Source: an uncultured Verrucomicrobiota bacterium
GTDB taxonomy: Bacteria > Verrucomicrobiota > Verrucomicrobiia > Limisphaerales > UBA9464
NCBI GenBank assembly: GCA_903907925.1
Contig: CAIVQB010000106.1
Location: forward strand, 88,990-152,989
Direction of reading: 5' to 3'
Length of the DNA stretch: 64,000 nucleotides
Of the stretch, positions 16,337-26,143 are shown one piece after another. Position 1 is the stretch's first letter. The number at the start of each line of letters is the position of its first letter. Under the pieces are notes generated by a model that was not told where the DNA came from, did not search any database, and saw only the letters and a list, made by a program, of their open reading frames with translations. The translations under genes and the position numbers were made by a program.

Positions 16337-17806
16337 GTGGCTTCCGCATCGTTCGCGCCTGTGTCCCGGTCCACCGATGTTCGCGTCACTGCCGTCACGC
16401 TTTGGTTTCTTCCCGTCGAAACCCGGGTGCCGCTGAAGTTCGGCCCCGAAACCCTCACCCGCGTGACCTGCGCGCGGGTGGCGCTTCGGGTGGTGGATCG
16501 ACAGGGCCGCAGTGCTGAAGGCTGGGGGGAAACGCCGCTGAGTGTCCAATGGGTCTGGCCCTCGCGCGACCCCTACGCGCCGCGCCACGAAGCGCTGAAA
16601 CTGTTCAGCCAACTCCTGGCCCGGGCCTGGAGTTCGAATGGCGATTGGGGACACGCCCTGGAGCTGGGACACGATTTCATCGAACAACTCCTGCCGCGCC
16701 TGCTCGACGATTTCAACGCCAGCGGACTTTCGGGTTCAAAGACGTCCGGTTCCAACGCCATTGCCGCCGGAGTGACGTTGCAGATGCCCTGGCTCGCCGC
16801 ATTGGTCTGCAATTCGGCCTTCGATCTGGCGTTGCACGATGCGTTCGGCCGCATCCACGAGCGCCCGGTCTACTCGACCTATTCCAGCGATTTCCTCAGC
16901 CGCGATCTGTCGCAGTTCATCGAATCGGCTGATCCCGCGGTTTCGTTCTCCGGACGATTCCCGGTGGACTTTCTCGTCCCGGAACCGCCGAGCCGATTGT
17001 TGGCCTGGCATCTGGTGGGTGGATTGGATCCGCTGGATGCCTCCGAATTAAACGGATCCGAACCCGCCGACGGCCATCCGGTGGTGTTGGCCGATTGGAT
17101 TCAGCGCGACGGATTGCGCTGCTTGAAGGTCAAGCTGCGCGGGAACGATGCGGCCTGGGATTTCGCCCGAATGGTGCGGGTGGCGGAGATCGCCCTTCCG
17201 CTGGGGGGTGAACTGTTTTCCGCCGACTTCAATTGCACCGTCACCGATCCCGGATACGTCTGCGACATCCTGGATCGGTTGAAAGCCGATGCGCCGGAGT
17301 TGTTCGCGCGATTGCGGTATGTGGAGCAACCGTTTCCATACGAATTGGAGGAACTTCGCCTGGAGGTCCATCCCGTGAGTCAGCGCAAACCGCTGTTCCT
17401 CGACGAGAGCGCGCACGATTGGCGGAAGGTACGATTGGGTCGGGAGTTGGGCTGGACCGGTGTGGCGTTGAAAACCTGCAAGACTCAGTCGGGAGCGCTG
17501 TTGGCCGCCTGCTGGGCGCGGGCTCACGGCATGGAATTGATGGTCCAAGATCTCACCAACCCGATGCTGGCGATGATTCCCCACGCGCTGTTGGCGGCGC
17601 ATGTTGGAACGATCGCCGGCGTGGAAACTAACGCGATGCAGTTTTATCCCGCGGCGAGTGCGCCGGAGGCGGCGGTTCATCCGGGTCTCTATCAACGCCG
17701 CAATGGGATGATCGATTTGGGGACCCTCCGCGGCCCCGGCTTCGGATACCGGTTGGAAGAAATCCATCGTTCGCCGCCCGAACCGGTGGTCCGGTTTGGA
17801 GGCTGA
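16337..17806 (+). CDS. Enolase-superfamily enzyme, muconate-lactonizing-type subgroup
   Basis: A mandelate racemase/muconate lactonizing enzyme relative, which abstracts a proton alpha to a carboxylate using two lysines and Mg2+. The active-site set is complete: K264-x-K266 (LKVKLRG), metal ligands D297 (SADFN), E330 (YVEQPFP) and D356 (FLDES), and K379 (VALKTCK) on the opposite face. The KxK plus K pattern places it in the MLE subgroup, which includes o-succinylbenzoate synthase and dipeptide epimerases. At 489 residues it is over 100 longer than usual, with extra sequence in the N-terminal capping domain (about 95-230). The GTG at 16337 is one of several possible starts. Substrate unknown. 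Confidence 0.82.
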   Translation: MASASFAPVSRSTDVRVTAVTLWFLPVETRVPLKFGPETLTRVTCARVALRVVDRQGRSAEGWGETPLSVQWVWPSRDPYAPRHEALKLFSQLLARAWSSNGDWGHALELGHDFIEQLLPRLLDDFNASGLSGSKTSGSNAIAAGVTLQMPWLAALVCNSAFDLALHDAFGRIHERPVYSTYSSDFLSRDLSQFIESADPAVSFSGRFPVDFLVPEPPSRLLAWHLVGGLDPLDASELNGSEPADGHPVVLADWIQRDGLRCLKVKLRGNDAAWDFARMVRVAEIALPLGGELFSADFNCTVTDPGYVCDILDRLKADAPELFARLRYVEQPFPYELEELRLEVHPVSQRKPLFLDESAHDWRKVRLGRELGWTGVALKTCKTQSGALLAACWARAHGMELMVQDLTNPMLAMIPHALLAAHVGTIAGVETNAMQFYPAASAPEAAVHPGLYQRRNGMIDLGTLRGPGFGYRLEEIHRSPPEPVVRFGG

Positions 17807-17830
17807 ACCGTTCGCGAAGGGCTCTAACGT

Positions 17831-18418
17831 TCAACCCACCGCGGTCGTTCGGTACAGATTTTCGAGTGCGATCACCTCGGCGACACCCGGTGGTACGAGG
17901 TGGCGGATGGACAGGCCGGCGGCCACACGCGCCCGGATTTCGGACGACGACACGGCGAGGGGCCATCCACGGAGCGCCAGCAGTCGAAACGGTTCGGGCA
18001 ATTCGGGAGGAGTGGCACCGGGTCGCGGAATCACCACGAACCGGACGGCTCCCGCCAGCGCGATGGCCTCGCGCCACAAGGGCAGGCTGGCGACATGATC
18101 GGCACCAATGAGCCAGAACAACTCAGCCTCCGGATGAGCCGCTGAAAACTCACGGACCGTATCGATGCTGTAGCTGACACCGCCGCGCCGAATCTCCGTT
18201 TCACTGACTTCACATCGGGTTTCTCCGGCGAGCGCGAGTCGCATCATCCGGGCCCGAACGTTTGCCGGGGCGGGTTGGGTTCCCGGCTTGAATGGGGATT
18301 GCGCCGCCGGGATGAACACCAGTCGATCCAGCGCCAACTCCTCGAGCGCCGCCCGGGCCACCATCAGGTGACCCAGATGGATCGGATCGAACGAGCCGCC
18401 ATAAAGGCCGAGGCGCAT
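17831..18418 (-). CDS. nadD: Nicotinate-nucleotide adenylyltransferase
   Basis: NadD joins ATP and nicotinate mononucleotide to make nicotinic acid adenine dinucleotide in NAD synthesis. The 195-residue product has the nucleotidyltransferase signature GGSFDPIHLGH at 7-17 (with the HxGH motif at 14-17) and the C-terminal SSSEIRAR, the family ISSTxIR motif. WLIGADHVASLPLW in the middle is also typical. Length and N terminus are standard with the ATG at 18418. It is convergent with the enolase-superfamily gene, 24 bases apart. Its product is the substrate of LarB, encoded 1.6 kb away, which may be coincidence. Confidence 0.93.
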   Translation of the reverse strand: MRLGLYGGSFDPIHLGHLMVARAALEELALDRLVFIPAAQSPFKPGTQPAPANVRARMMRLALAGETRCEVSETEIRRGGVSYSIDTVREFSAAHPEAELFWLIGADHVASLPLWREAIALAGAVRFVVIPRPGATPPELPEPFRLLALRGWPLAVSSSEIRARVAAGLSIRHLVPPGVAEVIALENLYRTTAVG

Positions 18419-18569
18419 GCGCGAAGGTTAATGGGAGTGTTTCCCAACCGGAAGACCGTTTACCGATGCGCGATGCCCGTTGGAAGGAGTGGGCAAGTGA
18501 GCGAGTGATTGAGTACGGATGATACCCCAAAGGCCTGCTCCACAGCCTTCCTCCGATCCATCTGTCCGA

Positions 18570-20735
18570 TCAGCGCGCGGATTGGCTTCCGGCGCGCCCT
18601 TTTCGGAAGGGAACCCTCGCCAGGACGGTTGTTCCTTTTCCAACCTCGGATTCGATGGTCAGGACCCCGCCAATCATCTCCAACCGTTCTCGCATTCCCA
18701 GCAATCCGAGTCGCCCGCCCGCCTTCGACGCCATCATCGATTCCACGTCAAACGAAATTCCGTCGTCGCGGATCCTCATCTGTACCTGGCCGTCCAGATT
18801 CTGGATGTTCATCCGCACCTGACCGGCACGGGCGTGCCGCGCGACATTCTGGAGGGCTTCCTGGGCGACGCGGTACAGGGCGGTCCGGTGGGTGATGTGG
18901 ATCTGTTCCACTCCGGCGAACACGGCCAGCCGGACGCGAACTCCGGTTTCCTTCATGAATTCCTCCAGATAAGATTGGAGCGCCGGAATCAGCCCCAGAT
19001 CGTCGAGAAGCGTCGGGCGCAGTTCACGGGCGAACTGATGCAGAATGACCACCGATTGCTCGATCAGTTGTTGCGTGGGCTTGAGAAACCGGGCGTTGAC
19101 CAAATCACGTCGGGCCAGTCCGTTCAAATGAACCCCGATGCCCACCACCGTCTGGGTGATGACATCATGCAGTTCGCGACTGATGCGTTTGCGCTCCGCC
19201 TCCTGTGCGAGCAGGATCCGATGCGACAGGCTCCGCAGTTGTTTCTGCATCCGGTTCGATTGCCGGAGCATTCTTCGCTGCTGCTGTTCGCTTTGTTTGA
19301 GATTTTTTTCCACCACTCGTCGTCGGACGATCTCCAGCTCTTGTTTCTCGTTTGACGAGGTGACGACCGCCAGCCGTCGCACCGCTTCGTCGGCCAGCTT
19401 GCGTTCGGTGATTTCGCTGAAATAGGCGACCACCCCAAATCTTCCATCCGGCAGGGTGACCCGTTGGATCTGCCATTCGTAGACTTCCTTTGCACCGGTG
19501 TCCAACCGGCGTTCGGCAAATTCCGGTGCCTGATAGGGTGCCCCGGTTTTCAACGTGCCTTTGAAGAGGTTTATAATCCGTGCCGACACCCGCTTCGGCC
19601 AAATAATGTTGAGGATCTCCAACAGATCCCGACCGATCAATGGATGAACATTTTCAAAAACCGGCAGGGCTCTGGGATTGGCCTGTTGGAGTCGCAACCG
19701 GTCATCCACGACGTAGACACCGAACGGGGCCTGCGTGACCAGGGCAGCGAACAACACTTCATGCCGCCGGGCCTGCTCCTCCGCCTGCTTGCGGGCGGTG
19801 ATGTCGCGCACATTGAACTGGATCACCGAGTGTCCGTTCTCCCGGTACAAATTCGCCACCACTTCGACTTCCTGTTGCCGGCCACCTTGTCGTTTGATCG
19901 GCAGACCTTCATAGCGGATCCCGTGATCCCGTTTGAGCTTCTCGAAGATTTCCCCGCCGGCAACTGCATCCTTGAGAAGGCCGATCTCGAACAATTCCCT
20001 GCCGACCAACTCGTCGCGGGTATGGCCGAGAAGGGTCGTCATGAAGGGATTGGCATCAGTAATTTTACGGGTCTCGGGGTCGACGATCAGGATTCCATCC
20101 TGGGCGGCCTCGAAAAGACGGCGGTATCGGATTTCCGAGACTCGCACGCGATCTTCGTCTGCCTTCCGATCGGTGGTGTCCACCAACACCGCGCGACACG
20201 CAAGCTGGTTCTGCAGCCGTTGCGCTTCGATGTTCACCGAACGGGATGGTCGACCCGGAATGGAAATCTCGAACTCGCCCGACTGCCGGGATTGCGTCTC
20301 AAAGACCTGCTTGAGGAAGGAGGTGAAGGCCGACCGCAGGGGCACGGAAATCAGCCGTTGAAAGGGTTTTCCCACCAATGAGGAACGTTCGATCCCAACC
20401 AGGGTGCTGCCGGTGAGGTTGACCCTGTGGATGACGCCGTCCGCCGAGAGGCTGAAATATCCCACCGGGGAAAACTCGTAGAGGTCGGTGTAGTCTTCCA
20501 GGGCCGCTTCGAGTGAGTCCCTCGACCGCTGAAGTTCCGCGTTCTGCAGTTCCAACTCGACCTGGTGAACCTGAAGTTCATGGCAGAGCCGCCGGATGTC
20601 GGCCGCGGATTTTGGAATCTCGACTACCAGGGTGCGAGCTTTGGCCTCGTTGCGGAGTTGGGCCCGGGCGCGTCGCCGCAATTCAACTACGGATGCAGAA
20701 CGGGTCGGTGCCGTGCTTATGGCAGAGGATCTCAC
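18570..20735 (-). CDS. Three-PAS sensor histidine kinase of the HisKA_3 (NarX/DegS) type
   Basis: A soluble sensor kinase of 721 residues with no membrane helix. After a coiled coil (about 45-80) come PAS domains at about 82-190, 205-315 and 327-445, a second coiled coil (445-510), then the HisKA_3 dimerisation domain with phospho-acceptor H523 in ERKRISRELHDVITQT, and a HATPase domain (about 610-715, with DDGISFD and GRLGLLGMRERLEMIGG). Such kinases normally phosphorylate a LuxR/NarL-type response regulator; none is encoded next to it. Its GTG start overlaps the stop of the CheB-CheR gene (GTGA), so the two are translationally coupled and probably act in one signalling path. Confidence 0.9.
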   Translation of the reverse strand: MRSSAISTAPTRSASVVELRRRARAQLRNEAKARTLVVEIPKSAADIRRLCHELQVHQVELELQNAELQRSRDSLEAALEDYTDLYEFSPVGYFSLSADGVIHRVNLTGSTLVGIERSSLVGKPFQRLISVPLRSAFTSFLKQVFETQSRQSGEFEISIPGRPSRSVNIEAQRLQNQLACRAVLVDTTDRKADEDRVRVSEIRYRRLFEAAQDGILIVDPETRKITDANPFMTTLLGHTRDELVGRELFEIGLLKDAVAGGEIFEKLKRDHGIRYEGLPIKRQGGRQQEVEVVANLYRENGHSVIQFNVRDITARKQAEEQARRHEVLFAALVTQAPFGVYVVDDRLRLQQANPRALPVFENVHPLIGRDLLEILNIIWPKRVSARIINLFKGTLKTGAPYQAPEFAERRLDTGAKEVYEWQIQRVTLPDGRFGVVAYFSEITERKLADEAVRRLAVVTSSNEKQELEIVRRRVVEKNLKQSEQQQRRMLRQSNRMQKQLRSLSHRILLAQEAERKRISRELHDVITQTVVGIGVHLNGLARRDLVNARFLKPTQQLIEQSVVILHQFARELRPTLLDDLGLIPALQSYLEEFMKETGVRVRLAVFAGVEQIHITHRTALYRVAQEALQNVARHARAGQVRMNIQNLDGQVQMRIRDDGISFDVESMMASKAGGRLGLLGMRERLEMIGGVLTIESEVGKGTTVLARVPFRKGRAGSQSAR

Positions 20736-23428
20736 GGCTTGCGGGTCCTGCGTGAAGCGACCGTATTCACGGTGCCCCGGGTGCGGGGCTTGCCTCCCGC
20801 CCGGGGCGGAATCTTGACGGTCAATCGCGGGTGGCCTGGCAGACCCCGCAGTTTTGCCTCAAGCGTTTTGGACGCGCTGATGTCGGTGAAGGTGATCACC
20901 ACGCCGTCGATCCGGTCGTCCATGGTGCGGTAGGGCATGATGCGCACGGTGAACCAGCGGCCATCGCGCGCGCTGACCTGCTTTTCCACAGCGGCCAGCT
21001 TCTTCAGCACCTCGCGCGCATCGTCGACGAGTTCCGGATAGCGCAGGTCCGTTGCAAGATCGGTGATGGGGCGTCCCGCGTCCCCTGCAATAAGTTTGAT
21101 GATCTTCGTCGCCTGCGGAGTGAACCGCCGCACATTGAGTTCCTTGTCCAGAAAGAGGGTCGCGATATTCGTGCTATCGAGCAGGTTCTTCATGTCGTTG
21201 CTGGCGTGCAACAGTTCGTCCACCTTGACCTGCATCTCGGTGTTGACGGTCTGAAGTTCCTCATTCAGGGACTGCATCTCTTCCTTGGAGGTGGTGAGTT
21301 CCTCGTTGGTGGACTGCATCTCTTCATTCGTTGATTGCAGTTCTTCGTTGGCAGATCGGAGCTCCTCCTGCGAGGTCTGCATCTCTTCATGGGTGGCGCG
21401 CGACTCACCCCGAACCTGAAGCAGTTCCAACTCCAGTTCTGTCACGCGCGGGCTGCGGGTGTGTGGCTTGGTGAATTTTCCCGGTGCCGGGGAAGCCACC
21501 TCGGCGAAAACAGTCATCATCAACCCCTGCATGGGGCCGGGTTCATCCAGGCACCGGATGGTCACATCCACGCAGTGCCTACCGCCATCCATCCCGACCT
21601 TGAGTCCCCGCAGGGTCACGCCCTCCTTTTTTCGGAGCGCCGCCTTGAAGGCATTCGCGAGTTCGTAGCGCAGTCCTTCCCGGGCCATGGCGAAAATGTT
21701 CCAGTTGGCCTTGCCCGCGGCGGGTTCGAGGTATTTCCCGGTCCGTCCACTGACGTAAAAGATGTCTCCGGTGTCATTGGTGAGGACGGCCGGCGGCGCA
21801 TAACATTGCAGCACCAATTGATCCGCCATCGTCTGGAGACTGGTCGACGGTTTGGTCGCAGGACGAGCCTCGGGACTGGCCGGTGGGCCGGCGGCAAAGG
21901 ACGACGGGAAGACAATCTGATCCGGCCGCAATACGGATTCCGTCCGTCGGAAGAGCCGGTGCTTTGCGCCCAGCGGGACGAAGAAATCGGCGTATTCGCC
22001 CACGGTCTCCGCGCTGCCCTGAAACAGAATGCCGCCCGGATTCAGGCTGTAGTGAAACAACGGAATCAGTTTCTTCTGCACCTCCGTGGTCAGGTAGATC
22101 AACAGATTCCGGCAGCTCAGGATGTCCAGTTTGGTAAACGGGGGATCCATGATGAGATTCTGCGGGGCGAAGATGACCATCTCGCGAATCTCTTTGCGCA
22201 CCCGGTAGCCGTGATCCTCCCGGGTGAAGAATCGTTTGCGCCGGGCTTCCGAAACATCGGCAGCGATCGTTGCCGGATAGAAGCCCTTCCGCGCCTTTTC
22301 GATGGCGTCCCGATCCAGATCGGTGGCGAAGATTTGAATCGTGATTTTCCTTCGGGGCTTGAGCCTTTCAACCGCCTCCCGGAGAACGATCGCCAGGGAA
22401 TAGGCCTCCTCCCCGGTGGAGCACCCGGGCACCCATGCCCGCAACGCCTGACCCGAGGAACGGCTCAAGAGCAGCGCGGGAAGGGCGTGTTCGGACAGGT
22501 GTTCCCAGGCGGCGGGATCGCGGAAAAAATTCGTCACCCCGATCAACAACTCCTTGAACAGCAAATCCAACTCCTGCGAGTTCTCCTGCAAGAAGCGCAC
22601 GTAATCCGCCATCCTCGCGATCTGGTGAATCCCCATGCGGCGTTCGATCCGGCGGTTGAGGGTGTTTCGCTTGTAGAAGGAAAAGTCGTTGCCGGTGTGG
22701 GCACGCAGCAGGATCACCACTTTTTCCAGGGAGCTTCGTGTCTTCTCTTCCTGCACCCCTTCCGTGCAGGTGAAGGGCGGGGGACGCTCCAGATAGGCCA
22801 GCATTTTTCCCGGCAACTCCTCGGCCCCTGCCACGACATCCGCCAACCCGGCGTCGATCACACTGCGCGGCATGGAGTCGAACTTGGCCGTCGTCGGCTC
22901 CTGAACCAGAACCACGCCCGCCTTTTCCTTGATGGCACGTACCCCGAGGGTGCCATCGGAGCCCATGCCGGAGAGAATCACACCCACGCTGTGTTCCCGC
23001 TGATCCTGAGCCAATGAGCGGAGGAAAAAATCAATGGGCAGGCGCATCCCGCGGATCGCCGTCGGCTTGAGCAGATGCAGGACCCCGTGCAGGATGGACA
23101 TGTCCTTGTCCGGAGGGATCACATAGACGCAATCCGGCCGCACGAGGGTGCGATCCTTGACCTGGAAAACACGCATCTCGGTCGCGCGCTGGAGCAGGGC
23201 CTGCAGGATGCCTTTGCGCGTTGGATCTAGGTGCTGGACAATGACGAACGCCATGCCGCTGTGCGCCGGGACGTGCCTCAGAAACTGATCCAGAGCATCG
23301 AGTCCTCCGGCAGACGCACCGATGCCGACGATGGGAAACGAAACACCCGCAGATGAGGCGGAGATTTCCGGCGGATCCACTGGAGCCGGCTTCTTGGGTC
23401 GGCGGGCAGGTGCAACTCTCTTTTTCAC
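20732..23428 (-). CDS. CheB-CheR-PAS fusion (chemotaxis-type methylesterase/methyltransferase)
   Basis: An 898-residue fusion. The N-terminal CheB methylesterase domain has the catalytic S39 (GASAGG), H66 (VQHLDP) and D158 (GMGSDGT) but no receiver domain. A CheR methyltransferase domain follows (about 215-480, with VTNFFRDPAAWEHL, VPGCSTGEEAYSLA and LSCRNLLIYL). A long glutamate/serine-rich coiled coil with NEELQSTNEEMQ heptads (about 650-735) then leads to a PAS domain (about 740-860). Such fusions are usually tied to hybrid signalling rather than flagellar chemotaxis; no MCP, CheA or flagellar gene is in the window. The stop overlaps the GTG start of the histidine kinase. Confidence 0.92.
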   Translation of the reverse strand: MKKRVAPARRPKKPAPVDPPEISASSAGVSFPIVGIGASAGGLDALDQFLRHVPAHSGMAFVIVQHLDPTRKGILQALLQRATEMRVFQVKDRTLVRPDCVYVIPPDKDMSILHGVLHLLKPTAIRGMRLPIDFFLRSLAQDQREHSVGVILSGMGSDGTLGVRAIKEKAGVVLVQEPTTAKFDSMPRSVIDAGLADVVAGAEELPGKMLAYLERPPPFTCTEGVQEEKTRSSLEKVVILLRAHTGNDFSFYKRNTLNRRIERRMGIHQIARMADYVRFLQENSQELDLLFKELLIGVTNFFRDPAAWEHLSEHALPALLLSRSSGQALRAWVPGCSTGEEAYSLAIVLREAVERLKPRRKITIQIFATDLDRDAIEKARKGFYPATIAADVSEARRKRFFTREDHGYRVRKEIREMVIFAPQNLIMDPPFTKLDILSCRNLLIYLTTEVQKKLIPLFHYSLNPGGILFQGSAETVGEYADFFVPLGAKHRLFRRTESVLRPDQIVFPSSFAAGPPASPEARPATKPSTSLQTMADQLVLQCYAPPAVLTNDTGDIFYVSGRTGKYLEPAAGKANWNIFAMAREGLRYELANAFKAALRKKEGVTLRGLKVGMDGGRHCVDVTIRCLDEPGPMQGLMMTVFAEVASPAPGKFTKPHTRSPRVTELELELLQVRGESRATHEEMQTSQEELRSANEELQSTNEEMQSTNEELTTSKEEMQSLNEELQTVNTEMQVKVDELLHASNDMKNLLDSTNIATLFLDKELNVRRFTPQATKIIKLIAGDAGRPITDLATDLRYPELVDDAREVLKKLAAVEKQVSARDGRWFTVRIMPYRTMDDRIDGVVITFTDISASKTLEAKLRGLPGHPRLTVKIPPRAGGKPRTRGTVNTVASRRTRKP

Positions 23429-23749
23429 GCGCTATTTCGTTCCCTGAAAGCTGGCATCCCTGGTTTTGAATAGACAGGGCGAACTCAAAGCCGTTTCCGT
23501 GGATCGCTCTCAAGCGGTGTGTGTCGCGGTCGCTCGGCACAGACCTGCATCTCCGCCGTCCCCATCAGTTTCATCGTTTGGAAGCGATTTTGTCCAAGAA
23601 TGGCAACTGTTGGGCGTTGATGTCCATGACACGGCCGACGCCGCTTACAAATGGCGAACGCCCTTCGTAGCGGTTTGTTTGAGGGCAGGATATGGGGTGT
23701 TCCCCCCCCCATCAACGAGCGCACCCTGCAGGCGCGCACTGATTTCCAA
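23429..23749. other. Gap between cstA and the CheB-CheR gene
   Basis: This 321-base gap has no convincing gene. It should hold the promoter of the CheB-CheR/kinase pair (transcribed leftwards from 23428) and the 3' end of cstA transcription. The one notable item is a run of nine C at 23702-23710, a possible slippage site outside any gene. Short open frames here lack family features. Confidence 0.5.
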
Positions 23750-26131
23750 TCAACAACACCGCTGAACACCGTTGAACCGATGTTCCGCCGCGGTGACGTA
23801 GGCTTGTTGGGCCTGACGGCGTTCGACCTCCGATCGCACTTCGGGAAGATCGATCAACACGCCCATGCCTGGAGAACCGGGTTCGCACGCACAGGCGGCG
23901 TGGGCGCGTGCGCGATCGACTTCGGTTTCGCCGGACCATTCGCGGAGCAGGGCGAGCGTCAGGGCCGCCGCACCCAGTGAGGATGCGGTCCGGGGTTCGC
24001 GGAGCGCGTGATCTGGAAGCCAGACCGGTTCGGTTTCGTGCAGGGCCGCCGATCGGGTTCCGCCGAGCAGTCGGATCCATTCCCCAACGGAAACGATCAC
24101 CAGTGCCGCGGCAAAAGTGAGGAAAACGCCGGTAACGATCAGATCGAAGGCGGCGTTGAAATAGAGACCCGTGGCCGTCTTCAACTGCTTTCGTACCAAC
24201 GGAAGTGTCGGATCCGTTTCCGACGGGATCGTTGCGAGGCGCTGTTGGGCATCGGTGATCTTTTTTTCGTTCACCTTCATTTGCGCCCGGAAGCCGATGC
24301 GGGGATCGGGATCCATCATCTTCTGCCAACCGGCGGTGAAGGTGACTGTCAACAGCCAGGCCAGTGGAATCAAGGTCACCAGCGGCAGCCAGCGGGGTCG
24401 GCGAGGACCGGTGGTCTGAAGTCCCGCCTTGATCAACAGCGTGGTGGCGAGACAGAGCGCGATGGCGGCGAGCAGCTGATTGGCAATGCCGAAGATGGGC
24501 CACAAGGCGCGGGTGCCGCCGTCGGGATTTCGAACGCCGCTGATCAGGACCGCACCCCAGCCGGCCACGATGAGCACGCTGGCCAGGAGATTGGCCGAAA
24601 CCGATCGGGTATCGCCGAGCGGTTTCCAGAGATGACCGAGGAAATCCTGGAGCAGGTACCGGCCGACGCGAGTGCCGGCATCAAGGGTCGTCAGGATGAA
24701 CAACGCCTCGAACATGATGGCGAAGTGATACCAAAGATCGAGCCAGCGACCGTGGGTCAGCTTGGAAAAGATGGCGGCCATACCAACCGCGAGCGTCGCG
24801 GCACCGCCGGTCCGGCCGTACAATGATCGTTCGCCGACATCGTGAGCCAGCCGTTCAAGGGTGGCGGCTTCGAGATGGAAGCCGGTGGCATTCACCCGCG
24901 CGATGGTGTCGGCCGCGATCGCCGCCGCATCCGCACCCGCGCCCTTGATGTTGATGGCGAGATAAACGCCGGGATCCAGCGTGCAGGCGGCGATCAGGGC
25001 CATGATGGCCACCAGCGATTCGAGACACATCGCGCCATAGCCGATCGGGCGCGCATAGCGTTCACGGGTGATGATTTTCGGAGTGATGCCGCTGCCGACC
25101 AGCGCGTGGAATCCGCTGATCGCACCACAGGCGATGGTGATGAAGCAGAAGGGGAACAGCTTCCCAGGAACGACTGGACCCGAGCCGTCGGTGAAGCGGG
25201 TCACAGCAGGCATTTGCAGCGTGGGCAACGCCCAGAGCACTCCGATCGCGAGAGCGAAAATCGTCCCCAGCTTCATGAACGTGCTCAGATAATCGCGCGG
25301 TGCCAGAAGAAGCCACACCGGCAACACCGATGCCGCCACGCCATAAACGATGATCGCCCACGCGATGGGTTCAGCCTTGAAGGTGAAGAGTGCGGCGAGG
25401 TCCGGATGGGAATGGATGAATTGCCCGCCCCAAACGGAGGCCAGCAATAGGGTGACCCCGCCAATCGACGCCTCAAGCGTTCGTCCCACGCGGACCCAGC
25501 GCAGATACCCACCCATCAGCAAGGCGACCGGGATCGTGGCGCCCACCGTGAAAATACCCCACGGGCTTTCCGCCAACGCCGTGACCACGATCACCGCCAG
25601 GACGGCAAGCAGGATGATCATGATGGCGAGGATGGCCACCAAGGCGAGACTGCCGGCGGCGGGGTTGATCTCGTCCCGGACCATTTGTCCAAGTGATCGG
25701 CCGTTGCGCCGCAGCGAGGCGAATAGGATCACAAAATCCTGCACCGCACCTCCGAGCACCACGCCGATCAGGATCCACAACGCCCCGGGCAAATAGCCGA
25801 ACTGGGCGGCCAGTACGGGACCGACCAACGGCCCCGGACCGGAGATCGCCGCGAAGTGATGGCCGAAGACGATCCAGGGATGGGTGGCGACAAAATCCCG
25901 TCCGTCTTCAGCGATTTCACAGGGGGTTGCCCGGCGGTCATCGAGCATGAGCACTCGCGCGGCCAGCCAGGCCGAATAGAACCGGTAGCCGATGGCGTAA
26001 GTGCAGACCGCCGCAATCAGCAGGTAGGCCGACGAAATGGGTTCCCCGCGACGGACCGCGAGAATGCCATAGGCGAACGCCCCCAACCCGGCGACCCCCA
26101 CCCAAGTCATTGCTCGCAGAATCGGCTTCAT
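23750..26131 (-). CDS. cstA: Carbon starvation protein CstA family transporter
   Basis: CstA proteins are large inner-membrane carriers linked to uptake of pyruvate or peptides under carbon limitation. The 793-residue product begins with two helices and the hallmark ATPCEIAEDGRDFVATHPWIVFGHHFAAISGPGP, followed by PVLAAQFGYLPGALWILIG and many more membrane segments, including SGFHALVGSGITPKII. It is longer than usual (about 690-720): the last 90 residues after the final helix are a soluble tail rich in Ala, Glu and Cys. The ATG at 26131 is the natural start. It is divergent from the LptF/G-like gene, and the whole 131-base gap is occupied by an inverted-repeat element. Confidence 0.93.
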   Translation of the reverse strand: MKPILRAMTWVGVAGLGAFAYGILAVRRGEPISSAYLLIAAVCTYAIGYRFYSAWLAARVLMLDDRRATPCEIAEDGRDFVATHPWIVFGHHFAAISGPGPLVGPVLAAQFGYLPGALWILIGVVLGGAVQDFVILFASLRRNGRSLGQMVRDEINPAAGSLALVAILAIMIILLAVLAVIVVTALAESPWGIFTVGATIPVALLMGGYLRWVRVGRTLEASIGGVTLLLASVWGGQFIHSHPDLAALFTFKAEPIAWAIIVYGVAASVLPVWLLLAPRDYLSTFMKLGTIFALAIGVLWALPTLQMPAVTRFTDGSGPVVPGKLFPFCFITIACGAISGFHALVGSGITPKIITRERYARPIGYGAMCLESLVAIMALIAACTLDPGVYLAINIKGAGADAAAIAADTIARVNATGFHLEAATLERLAHDVGERSLYGRTGGAATLAVGMAAIFSKLTHGRWLDLWYHFAIMFEALFILTTLDAGTRVGRYLLQDFLGHLWKPLGDTRSVSANLLASVLIVAGWGAVLISGVRNPDGGTRALWPIFGIANQLLAAIALCLATTLLIKAGLQTTGPRRPRWLPLVTLIPLAWLLTVTFTAGWQKMMDPDPRIGFRAQMKVNEKKITDAQQRLATIPSETDPTLPLVRKQLKTATGLYFNAAFDLIVTGVFLTFAAALVIVSVGEWIRLLGGTRSAALHETEPVWLPDHALREPRTASSLGAAALTLALLREWSGETEVDRARAHAACACEPGSPGMGVLIDLPEVRSEVERRQAQQAYVTAAEHRFNGVQRCC

Positions 26132-26143
26132 GACCGCCGAGGT

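Noticed and set aside
21335-23017. Long open frame (560 codons) on the plus strand
   Set aside because: Antisense to the CheB-CheR fusion, whose catalytic motifs are intact.
23485-23769. Minus-strand frame containing the nine-C run, as a phase-variable gene
   Set aside because: The product has no recognisable features and overlaps the cstA end. The C-run alone is not enough to call phase variation.
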